From assembly GCA_002361735.1 (NCBI GenBank), contig DETS01000100.1, forward strand, positions 1-23,679: a stretch of DNA of 23,679 nucleotides. The letters run 5' to 3'. How positions within the stretch are numbered: the first letter of the stretch is position 1; the number at the start of each line of letters is the position of its first letter. This document shows positions 8,109-14,020 of the stretch, in pieces. The notes below the pieces were generated by a model. That model did no database searches. It worked only from the letters and a program-made list of their open reading frames with translations, and was not told where the DNA came from. The position numbers and the translations under genes were made by a program. The DNA comes from Lachnospiraceae bacterium UBA3282 (GTDB taxonomy: Bacteria; Bacillota; Clostridia; Lachnospirales; Lachnospiraceae).

Positions 8109-9337
8109 AAGCGTTCGGGAAAATCTTATGCGTGGTGAGCCTGCTGTTTGCCCTGCTCATTTTTTTCGCAAACCTTATCCTGATCCACGGGAATCTTTCG
8201 GAGGATGGCAGACCATACCGCGTGGAAATCAACAGGCTGGCGTTGGCGATCGAAGAAAACGGACTGGAAAGTGTCGATTTGTCGCAGTATGACTACGTGT
8301 ATCATATCGAACCTTACGGGGAGTATTTTTATGATAGCGATTCCGATTATTCGATCCGCGAGATAGACGGCGCGCTTTATCGGTTTGATTACGCGTTAAA
8401 CGATAACGGAAAACCCTGGCAGCTCATTTTAACGGTCAATGTTATCCTGGCGGTGGCTGTTGCTGCGGTATTTGTGATCCTGTTTTATATCCGCGCAAAG
8501 ATTCTGCGACCGTTCGAGCGGCTTTCCGGCGTCCCGTATGAACTTTCCAAAGGAAACCTGACCATCCCCGTGAAGGAAAATAAAAGCCGTTTCTTTGGGA
8601 GATTCCTGTGGGGGATCGACCTTTTGCGCGAAAATATGGAACAGCAGAAGGAGCGTGAACTGGCGCTGCAAAAAGAAAAGAAAACCCTGCTTTTGTCATT
8701 GTCACACGATATTAAAACGCCGCTGTCTGCAATCAAGCTATACGCGGAGGCTTTGTCGAAAAATTTGTATGCGGAGCCCCAAAAGCAGCAGGAGGTCGCT
8801 AATAAGATAAACGAGAAGGCGGACGAGATCGAGGGCTATGTTTCGCAGATCATCAGCGCGTCACGTGAAGATTTCTTAAGTCTTATCGTAAATAACGGCG
8901 AGTTTTATCTTTCTGATCTGATTGAGAATATCGTATCTTTTTATTCTGAAAAGCTGCCGTTGTTAAAGACGGAATTTGTGGTCGGCAAATATCGAAACTG
9001 TCTGCTTTTCGGCGATTTTGACAGAAGCGTTGAGGTTGTGCAGAACATCATGGAAAATGCGCTTAAATACGGCGATGGTAAAAGAGTGGAGCTGCTGTTT
9101 CCCGAGGACGACGAGGGTATTTTAATCTCGGTGAGAAACAGCGGCTGCACGCTTGATAAGTCTGACCTGCCGCATATCTTCGAAAGTTTTTGGCGTGGCG
9201 CGAATGCCGAAACTGTTCGCGGAAGCGGGCTTGGGCTGTATATCTGCAGGCAGCTCATGCACAAGATGAACGGCGAGATTTTTGCGGAGATCGACGGGAG
9301 GTTTATCACGGTTACGGCGGTTTTTGGCAGGGGGTGA
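8105..9337 (+). CDS. sensor histidine kinase (second system)
   Basis: 410 aa membrane kinase. Transmembrane helices lie at about residues 5-27 and 106-129, with a short external domain rich in Tyr and Asp between them (DYVYHIEPYGEYFYDSDSDY). A HAMP-like linker follows (about 129-185), then phospho-acceptor His201 in SLSHDIKTPLSAI. The N box (IMENALKYGDG), G1-like segment (VRNSGCTL) and intact G2 box (GSGLGLYICRQL) are present. The ATGA overlap with the regulator shows the cognate pair. The acidic external loop could bind a cationic peptide or metal; this is only a suggestion from composition. It is the last + strand gene before a convergent minus-strand gene. Confidence 0.93.
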   Translation: MKAFGKILCVVSLLFALLIFFANLILIHGNLSEDGRPYRVEINRLALAIEENGLESVDLSQYDYVYHIEPYGEYFYDSDSDYSIREIDGALYRFDYALNDNGKPWQLILTVNVILAVAVAAVFVILFYIRAKILRPFERLSGVPYELSKGNLTIPVKENKSRFFGRFLWGIDLLRENMEQQKERELALQKEKKTLLLSLSHDIKTPLSAIKLYAEALSKNLYAEPQKQQEVANKINEKADEIEGYVSQIISASREDFLSLIVNNGEFYLSDLIENIVSFYSEKLPLLKTEFVVGKYRNCLLFGDFDRSVEVVQNIMENALKYGDGKRVELLFPEDDEGILISVRNSGCTLDKSDLPHIFESFWRGANAETVRGSGLGLYICRQLMHKMNGEIFAEIDGRFITVTAVFGRG

Positions 9338-9355
9338 ATGCGGCAGCGCGTTCGT

Positions 9356-9805
9356 CTACCGGTTCTTTTTCAACTGCGCAAGTTCCGTACGGAGTTGTGC
9401 AATCAGTTGTTCGTAATTCTGCTGATCCAGTTCACGTTCGGACCGCTCTTGCTCAAGAGTCTGCTCGTAATTGCGCCTATCCAGTTCACGTTCGGACCGC
9501 TCCTGCTCAAGTGTTCTTTTATAATTCTGCAGATCCTGCTCATGCACTGAACGTTCCTGTTCCAGAGTTTTCCTGTAATTCTGCAGATCCTGCTCATGTT
9601 CCAAGCGTTCCAGTTCGCGGTCTGAGCGTTCCTGCTCGATCGCTCTCTCGTAATTTCGCAGATCCTGATAGTATTCCTCGCGTTCCAGACAGCGCATACG
9701 TATCTCCTCGTCAGAGCACGTATAATATAATGTCTTTGCGGCTTCGTATAAAGCTTCGTCTTCGGATGCGGTCATTTTCAGTTCCTCCCATGTGGTAGCT
9801 TTCAA
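9356..9805 (-). pseudogene. C-terminal part of a broken Rpn-family gene (18-residue repeat tail)
   Basis: 149 codons in a frame different from the upstream part. It begins KATTWEELKMTASEDEALYEAAKTLY, the segment that in Rpn/PD-(D/E)XK family proteins directly follows the WARL motif, which here ends the other fragment. The only available start is a TTG at 9805 overlapping the upstream stop, with no good ribosome site, so independent translation is doubtful. The rest is a charged coiled coil of four 18-residue units beginning NY and containing EQERS. This is best read as the displaced C-terminus of one original gene. Confidence 0.8.
9419..9655 (-). repeat. tandem 54-bp coding repeats
   Basis: Four consecutive units begin with Asn-Tyr, mostly of the form NYxxTLEQERSxxEQDLQ or NYxxTLEQERSERELDxx. 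The unit length is 18 residues (54 bp); the first unit is 7 residues longer. DNA-level identity is high between the units near 9420-9530. A fifth degenerate unit (NYEQLIAQ) follows. Repeats of this kind can expand and contract by recombination. Confidence 0.8.
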
Positions 9806-10476
9806 GTGAAGAAAATCCCTTCGGGATTATCTTCTCGAGATTCGCTTCGCGAACTCGGCAGTCTCGCCCAGCTGTCAATGTGATAGTGTTTATCTTCTTC
9901 TGTGGCAAGATCAATCCGTGTCAAATCTGCCACATACAGGGTCAGGTCATCGTTGTAGACCTGATGATTCTTTATATTGATCAATTTGTAAGCTGCATAG
10001 AATTCGGGGCGTTCCTCAAACAGGGTATAATCCAAAAAGCCGATATGAACAGCCGGTTTGGCATCTCTGTAATCCTGCCCTTTGTTTAGTTGGTCGTAGG
10101 AGCGGCACAGATACATGACAGAACGCTTTTGCCAGTTTAGGCGGTTGGCAATCTGCATCTCAAGGTTAATTCGGGTTCGGTTATTCAATAGCAGATGAAT
10201 ATCCAGACGAAATTCCTTGCTGTCAATGCTGCCTCCCGGGAGAATTGGGTTTACGATTTCCACGGAAGCCACCTCTGCCTGAGAGAGATGGAGCAGGGAG
10301 CAGATTAGACCCCGCAGCGCTTTGTTGTTTGATTGTAAAACGGCGCGGAACATGTAGTCATTGGTCATATTGTAGGGAATTTTACCTGTGGCATTTTCAA
10401 AATTGGAACCGTTGGAAAGTGTTGTATCCGGATGTTCCTTTAAATGAGCTTTTTGACTGTGATCGTTTGTGTTCAT
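9802..10476 (-). pseudogene. N-terminal nuclease part of a broken Rpn-family (PD-(D/E)XK) gene
   Basis: 224 codons from an ATG at 10476. It carries the Rpn/YhgA-like nuclease core: NDYMFRAVLQ at the N-terminus, EFRLDIHLLLNNRTRINLEMQI with the catalytic Asp, Glu and Gln positions, then RSVMYLCRSYDQL and IDSWARL. After WARL the frame runs into a short insertion (PSSRSESREDNPEGIFFT) and stops. Intact relatives are single proteins of about 300 aa, so this is a truncated form, though the nuclease core itself is complete. Family members are linked to RecA-independent recombination and were once annotated as transposases. Its 5' end faces the invertible segment at 10882-12406. Confidence 0.8.
9806..9858. 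mobile_element. REP-like twin-hairpin insertion inside the Rpn gene
   Basis: About 53 bases separate the WARL codons from the KATTW codons of the broken gene. The stretch is two back-to-back hairpins, each with a TTC loop. The first is GAAGA-a-AATCCC / GGGATT-a-TCTTC (9808-9834); the second is CGAG-a-TTCGC / GCGAA-CTCG (9836-9857). Because 53 is not a multiple of three, it shifts the frame. Size and symmetry resemble REP-type or very small non-autonomous elements. No target duplication is obvious. Confidence 0.65.
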
Positions 10477-10881
10477 AGATGTGTTTTCCTTTCGTAAATA
10501 GACGGGACAAGCCCAAAGATGATGTAAAACCTGAGATTAAATGGGGAAGGTTTTACGGTTGACAAAATAGATATGAAACTAAGAGTGGATACAGTCAGCA
10601 GTACAGGGAAGTCTCCCAGCGTGATGCGGAACCGTCCGTCAACAAACTGTAATCATCCATGAGACAGATATAACATAAACGGGAGAGAAATACAATGAGT
10701 ATCTGCAGATTGGCACGTAGAAAAATAGTTGACGAAATATTGATAATCCAAAATTACAAAACAAGATATGGATTAGAAAGAAGGGAAAAGGGGAATCAGA
10801 CACAACATATTGTTTGTGCATAATATATAAATCCTATAATCTGTGCAGGTCATATCAAAGAAGAATTGCAAATAGTAAAAA
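10477..10881. other. 405-bp intergenic stretch left of the invertible segment
   Basis: This stretch is AT-rich and lies between the start of the Rpn-type gene and the left inverted repeat. It holds an imperfect stem (TAAAACC...GGTTTTA around 10525-10557), a possible 42-codon ORF (10695-10823), and an isolated TATAAT near 10834 without a convincing -35. No RNA gene was recognised. Confidence 0.5.
10695..10823 (+). CDS. possible small ORF (42 aa), unknown
   Basis: ATG at 10695 with GGGAGAG about 8 bases upstream; reads MSICRLARRKIVDEILIIQN and on to ...QTQHIVCA before TAA. The product is basic, with one short hydrophobic patch (EILII). No family was recognised. The ribosome site is the only real support, and there is no clear promoter. 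It may be chance. Confidence 0.25.
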   Translation: MSICRLARRKIVDEILIIQNYKTRYGLERREKGNQTQHIVCA

Positions 10882-10908
10882 ATTCGCAGAATTGGATATT
10901 CTGCGAAT
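10876..10908 (-). terminator. IR-L acting as a possible leftward terminator
   Basis: Read on the minus strand, the 11-bp palindromic arms of IR-L form a hairpin directly followed by TTTTTA from outside the segment. This could end the recombinase transcript. After inversion it would also stop transcription from the flipped promoter. The stem has only 4 GC pairs, so strength is uncertain. Confidence 0.5.
10882..10908 (+). repeat. left inverted recombination site (IR-L)
   Basis: The site is two perfect 11-bp palindromic arms, ATTCGCAGAAT and ATTCTGCGAAT, around the asymmetric 5-bp centre TGGAT. The asymmetric centre sets orientation. The arm-spacer-arm form matches a tyrosine-recombinase core site. 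26 bases recur as an exact reverse complement at 12381-12406, and the flanks do not extend the match. Confidence 0.9.
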
Positions 10909-10941
10909 CAGAAAATATTTCCTTGCTGCAACAAGCGTTTT

Positions 10942-12069
10942 TTATTTTTGACCACATAATTGACCATAATCGTCTGAAAGCGCATTTAAGTATTTACGTT
11001 TAGTATCCATGCTGGGATGAACATAGCGATTCAGTGTAATCTGTACATCCGAATGTCCCAGAATTTCACTAAGACTTTTGATATCCATACCATTGTCGAT
11101 ACAATTCGTAGCAAAAGTATGCCTTAGAATATGAAAATTGTAATGTGGTGCATTGATCATATCCAAATATCTTTTAAAGTGATTTTGATAGGTGCGGGGT
11201 TCCATGGGGCGGTCTTTTTGCAAAAGGTAAATTTGCCCTTCTTTCTGAAATGCTGTAAGAATTGACAGTAAAGAATCTGATATGGGAATTTCACGGTTAG
11301 AGGAAATGCTTTTGGGCGGTGTTTCCAAAAGAACCGTCTTTACCGATCCTTCTGCGCTTTGGATTCTCTGCACGGTTCTGTTTACATGAATCAGACCATT
11401 GGCTTTTTCAATATCATCCCATTTCAGAGCACACACCTCTCCCAATCGCAGTCCTGTAGAAAGGCACAGATAAATTCCTGCTTTTGAAATATCCATATCG
11501 TCACATAAAAAACGCATAAGTCTCGCCTGTTCTGCACGACTCATGATTTCCAAAGACTGCGGTCTGTTCCTAATGGAGATATTTGAAATAGAAGGTACGG
11601 GATAAGCATATTGCTTTTCTGCATAGCGAAAAATCTGCTTAATGACCATGAGTATGCTTTGACGGGTTCTATCCGAAACCGGCATTTCACTGATTTTACT
11701 TTGTATGTAGCTGTTTGTCATCTGTGTAAATCGATCATCATGAAAATTTTGTTGAATATGACACTGAAAGATTGTTTTATACTTTACAAAGGTTGAATAT
11801 TTTCTGCTTAATTCTATATAGGCAAGCCACTCCATTGCAAGAGCGCAAAAACTCCCTTCGCGGTCAGGTGTTTTTCTATCAAAAATCCGGCAGATTGGCT
11901 CCGTTCTTGCGGCTTCCTCTTTTCCAAGTGTCAGTTTCTCCTTCACTTCATTGTAAGATTTTCCATAAACCGAGCGATAACATTTTTTCCCATCCTCTGA
12001 CAGGATTTGATATCGCCCTTCCCACCTTCCGTCTGTACGTTTTCTGATGTTGTCACCTCGTCTGGACAT
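10942..12069 (-). CDS. tyrosine recombinase / site-specific integrase
   Basis: 375 aa from the ATG at 12069, chosen because GGGAG lies about 9 bases upstream; the reading frame stays open to an ATG at 12114 but without a ribosome site. The N-terminal segment SRRGDNIRKRTDGRWEGRY is a Tn916-type arm-binding domain. A SAM-like core-binding domain follows (about 60-160), then the catalytic domain with Arg in TGLRLGEVCALKW, His-x-x-Arg in HILRHTFA, His in LGHSDVQ and the nucleophile Tyr in LNRYVHPS. All catalytic residues are present. No excisionase, relaxase or phage gene accompanies it. It sits wholly between two inverted 26-bp sites, which suggests an invertase role rather than element integration. 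Confidence 0.93.
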   Translation of the reverse strand: MSRRGDNIRKRTDGRWEGRYQILSEDGKKCYRSVYGKSYNEVKEKLTLGKEEAARTEPICRIFDRKTPDREGSFCALAMEWLAYIELSRKYSTFVKYKTIFQCHIQQNFHDDRFTQMTNSYIQSKISEMPVSDRTRQSILMVIKQIFRYAEKQYAYPVPSISNISIRNRPQSLEIMSRAEQARLMRFLCDDMDISKAGIYLCLSTGLRLGEVCALKWDDIEKANGLIHVNRTVQRIQSAEGSVKTVLLETPPKSISSNREIPISDSLLSILTAFQKEGQIYLLQKDRPMEPRTYQNHFKRYLDMINAPHYNFHILRHTFATNCIDNGMDIKSLSEILGHSDVQITLNRYVHPSMDTKRKYLNALSDDYGQLCGQK

Positions 12070-12138
12070 ATACACTTCTCCCTTCTGACCACTTTTTGAC
12101 CATAAATATACCATTTATGGGATTTTACGGGACAAAAT

Positions 12139-12167
12139 ATTATAAAATTTTACAGGTGGTTGATAAA
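12139..12167 (-). promoter_or_regulatory. possible recombinase promoter
   Basis: On the minus strand, a perfect TATAAT (12139-12144) lies about 70 bases before the chosen start codon of the recombinase. The -35 at 17-bp spacing (TTTATC, 12162-12167) matches only 3 of 6. Divergent from the outward promoter at 12294. Confidence 0.4.
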
Positions 12168-12293
12168 ACAGCTGAAAAAACTTGTATATTGTCTTAGTTT
12201 TTAAACGGAGGATCATAAGAAAGGCTTATATTGGAAGACGTTGCGTATTCGCGGCGCGCTCTCAAATGGAATACGTGATTGACCCACATAAAT

Positions 12294-12322
12294 TTGACAA
12301 AATGGGTTATGTAAAGTATAAT
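12294..12322 (+). promoter_or_regulatory. perfect-consensus sigma-A promoter inside the invertible segment
   Basis: TTGACA (12294-12299), 17-bp spacer, TATAAT (12317-12322), a 12/12 match to consensus with ideal spacing. It points right, out through IR-R, to the TnpB-like gene. Initiation would be expected near 12329. A match of this quality is expected by chance about 0.003 times in both strands of a window this size. Confidence 0.9.
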
Positions 12323-12379
12323 TATTGACGATACATTATTTGCTGAAATCAATATAAGAATCGACTAAAACGTGACCCG

Positions 12380-12406
12380 TTTCGCAGAATATCCAATTCT
12401 GCGAAT
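12380..12406 (-). repeat. right inverted recombination site (IR-R)
   Basis: Exact reverse complement of IR-L over 26 bases (12381-12406), with centre ATCCA on the + strand; only the outermost base at 12380 differs. It lies between the outward promoter and the TnpB-like gene, so it forms part of that gene's 5' untranslated leader. It could fold into a hairpin in the mRNA, but the following bases (CGTTTGTGG) give no T-run. Confidence 0.9.
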
Positions 12407-12441
12407 CGTTTGTGGAAATAGGAGGAGCCAAACGCCGCGAT

Positions 12442-13752
12442 ATGCCGTCAAGCACTGTATGCAAGACTGTACACCAATATAATAGCACGCCTGTTTCTGA
12501 GGCGGATATGAAAAAGCTGGTGGAGATTGCAAAGGATTACAGTACGGTCAAAAATTACGTGTATCAGCGGTACGGCGGTATCAAAAGCCTGCCGAAGCTC
12601 TATCCCGGCTACACGGTGCAGAATGAGATGACGGCGAGCGGTCTGCGGGCGAGCCTCGGGCTGCCGTCTGTCTATTTTTATCTGGCTGTCTTTGATGCGC
12701 TTGGAGACATCAAAAAACAGTGGACACAGGCGAAAGACAGGATAGAAAAATGTATTCGCGAAAATGAAAGTCTGACGGCGGCGGATAAGCATTATCTGCG
12801 GTTTGTCATGAAGCAGAGCGATTGTCTGGAAGCGATCCTTTTGAAAAAAGAAATGCAGCTGTCCGAGGATTGGGAAAAAACCTTTCAGGAAGTGCGGGCA
12901 GGCGTGGAGGAAAATCGTCTCAATCAGTATTTGCGCCGACAGATGCGCAGGCAATTAAAAAAACTGCAGACGGACTCCGCAAACGTTTTCTCCGTGGCGG
13001 AGCGGGCTTACCGCTATGACGATCATGGGATTTACCTTGCTGCGAAGGAAAAAAGAAAACGCGTTTTTATTCCTTTGACGGACAATAACCATTATACCAG
13101 ACAGCTTACCATTCAGCTTTTTCCCGAGGAAGGTAATATCATCATTCATGTACCGGTTGAGATGAAAGTCAGGCAGCATGAAGATTATCACAGGGAGATT
13201 GGATTGGCAATGGGGATCCGCACAATGTTTGTGACGGATGAGAACCATATATATGGGGAAAGGTACAGTGAATATCAGTATGCTCTCTCGGAGTATGTCA
13301 GGGAGGGCAGTATCAGATACCACAGGAATAAAGATACGAATCCCGGCAGAAAAAAATATATGGCGGGTAGACAGAGACTGGAAGAAGCGCTGCATGCCTA
13401 TATCAATGCAGAGATCAATCGGATGCTGCGGACAGAAAAGCCGGCTGTGATTTATCTCCCCAAGCTGCCGCAAAGTTCTAAAGCGGGTATCAATAAGAAA
13501 ATCAACAGTTCTGTCAATCTGTGGCAGAAAGGGTATGTCAGGAGCCGACTGACTCAGAAATGCAGGGAGCAATCCATCTCCCTGGTAGAAGTTTTCGCAA
13601 AAGATATCAGCCGCGTGTGCAGTCAGTGCGGCGCAGTCGGAGAGAAAACGGAAGATATTTTTATCTGTAAGACCTGCGGCGCAAAGCTTTCCGAGCGCGA
13701 AAATGCAGCGAAAAATGCCTTAAACAGAGGCAGAGAAAGTCAAGGTTCATAA
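12442..13752 (+). CDS. nuclease-dead TnpB-like protein (TldR-like RNA-guided DNA-binding protein)
   Basis: 436 aa from the ATG at 12442 (AGGAGG at 12420-12425, a long 16-base spacing; a GTG at 12412 in frame has no ribosome site). The layout is that of TnpB: an N-terminal WED/REC-like helical region with VKNYVYQRYGG and LGLPSVYFYLAVFDAL, then a split RuvC domain and a zinc ribbon. All three RuvC acids are gone. Motif I GxDxG reads GLAMG (Ala256, codon 13207). Motif II, normally IVIEDL-like, reads AVIYLPKL (Tyr338, codon 13453). Motif III DxNAA reads RENAA (Arg419, codon 13696). The zinc cysteines Cys393, 396, 409 and 412 are kept. The frame is intact with no tnpA nearby. Published TldR proteins, TnpB derivatives with a dead RuvC, repress transcription using an RNA guide; that function is inferred here. 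A structured RNA region follows. Confidence 0.88.
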   Translation: MPSSTVCKTVHQYNSTPVSEADMKKLVEIAKDYSTVKNYVYQRYGGIKSLPKLYPGYTVQNEMTASGLRASLGLPSVYFYLAVFDALGDIKKQWTQAKDRIEKCIRENESLTAADKHYLRFVMKQSDCLEAILLKKEMQLSEDWEKTFQEVRAGVEENRLNQYLRRQMRRQLKKLQTDSANVFSVAERAYRYDDHGIYLAAKEKRKRVFIPLTDNNHYTRQLTIQLFPEEGNIIIHVPVEMKVRQHEDYHREIGLAMGIRTMFVTDENHIYGERYSEYQYALSEYVREGSIRYHRNKDTNPGRKKYMAGRQRLEEALHAYINAEINRMLRTEKPAVIYLPKLPQSSKAGINKKINSSVNLWQKGYVRSRLTQKCREQSISLVEVFAKDISRVCSQCGAVGEKTEDIFICKTCGAKLSERENAAKNALNRGRESQGS

Positions 13753-13970
13753 AGGAAGAATCCACAGATAAATGTCGACATGGGCGGCATTTTACCGAAA
13801 GGACTGTGAAGGACACCTCATGATATAAAAAAAGGACGGCATTAGAAGCCGGTGAAAGCCGGGTATTGGGTATGCCAAGACCCAGGGAACTCCGGAAACG
13901 GAGAAGTACCGGGAGCGAAGCGGGATTTCCGCATTACTCGTGAGAGTAACCAATATACCATATTAAAAAA
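13753..13970 (+). ncRNA. omega-RNA-like guide RNA region downstream of the dead TnpB gene
   Basis: This non-coding stretch has a dense series of hairpins in the position where TnpB elements encode their omega RNA. Stems: CGGC/GCCG (13837-13851); GGGT-a-TTGG / CCAA-g-ACCC (13861-13883); CTCCG-GAAA-CGGAG (13890-13903); GCGG/CCGC (13920-13932); TTACTC-GTGA-GAGTAA (13934-13949). Strings such as GTGAAAGCC, AGGGAACTC and GAAGCGGGA resemble, from memory, the 3' ends of clostridial IS605-type TnpB genes. The last hairpin has no T-run, so it is not a terminator. By analogy with TnpB RNAs the guide would begin 8-11 bases after the last stem, about 13958-13961, reading into CCATATTAAAAAAG. The 5' end of the RNA is unknown. 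Confidence 0.7.
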
Positions 13971-14020
13971 GAATCAGCAGAGAAATCAGGCGCGTGTTGC
14001 GGAAAGGACGGCAATTGGCA

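Larger units (their letters stand above)
10882..12406. other. predicted invertible DNA segment with recombinase and outward promoter
   Basis: The segment is bounded by inverted copies of one 26-bp site (10882-10907 and 12381-12406). It contains a complete tyrosine recombinase gene reading left and a perfect sigma-A promoter reading right, out through the right-hand site, 120 bases before the TnpB-like start codon. Sites of this structure recombined by the resident enzyme in inverted orientation would flip the segment, promoter included. Inversion itself is inferred, not observed. Confidence 0.8.

Noticed and set aside
9190..9798. Long + strand ORF with repeated HV-R-A/P segments
   Set aside because: It is the antisense of the kinase end and of the 54-bp repeats in the minus-strand Rpn tail.
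10639..10821. 60-codon minus-strand ORF
   Set aside because: No ribosome site, Phe/Ile-rich chance composition, and overlap with an equally uncertain + strand small ORF.
12225..12232. 8-base match (reverse complement of CCAATATA) to the RNA tail, as a self-target upstream of the promoter
   Set aside because: About one such match is expected by chance in this window, and the bases are probably scaffold.
10882..12406. Reading the segment as an integrated mobile element with att sites
   Set aside because: The flanking sites are inverted, not direct, and no excisionase, mobilisation or cargo gene is present.
13934..13949. Hairpin TTACTC-GTGA-GAGTAA as a terminator of the TnpB-like gene
   Set aside because: It is followed by CCAATATACC, with no T-run; it fits better as the last stem of the RNA scaffold.
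13834..13970. Group II intron or riboswitch
   Set aside because: No domain V-like hairpin or intron boundary motif is seen, and no known riboswitch core was recognised; position after a TnpB-like gene explains it better.
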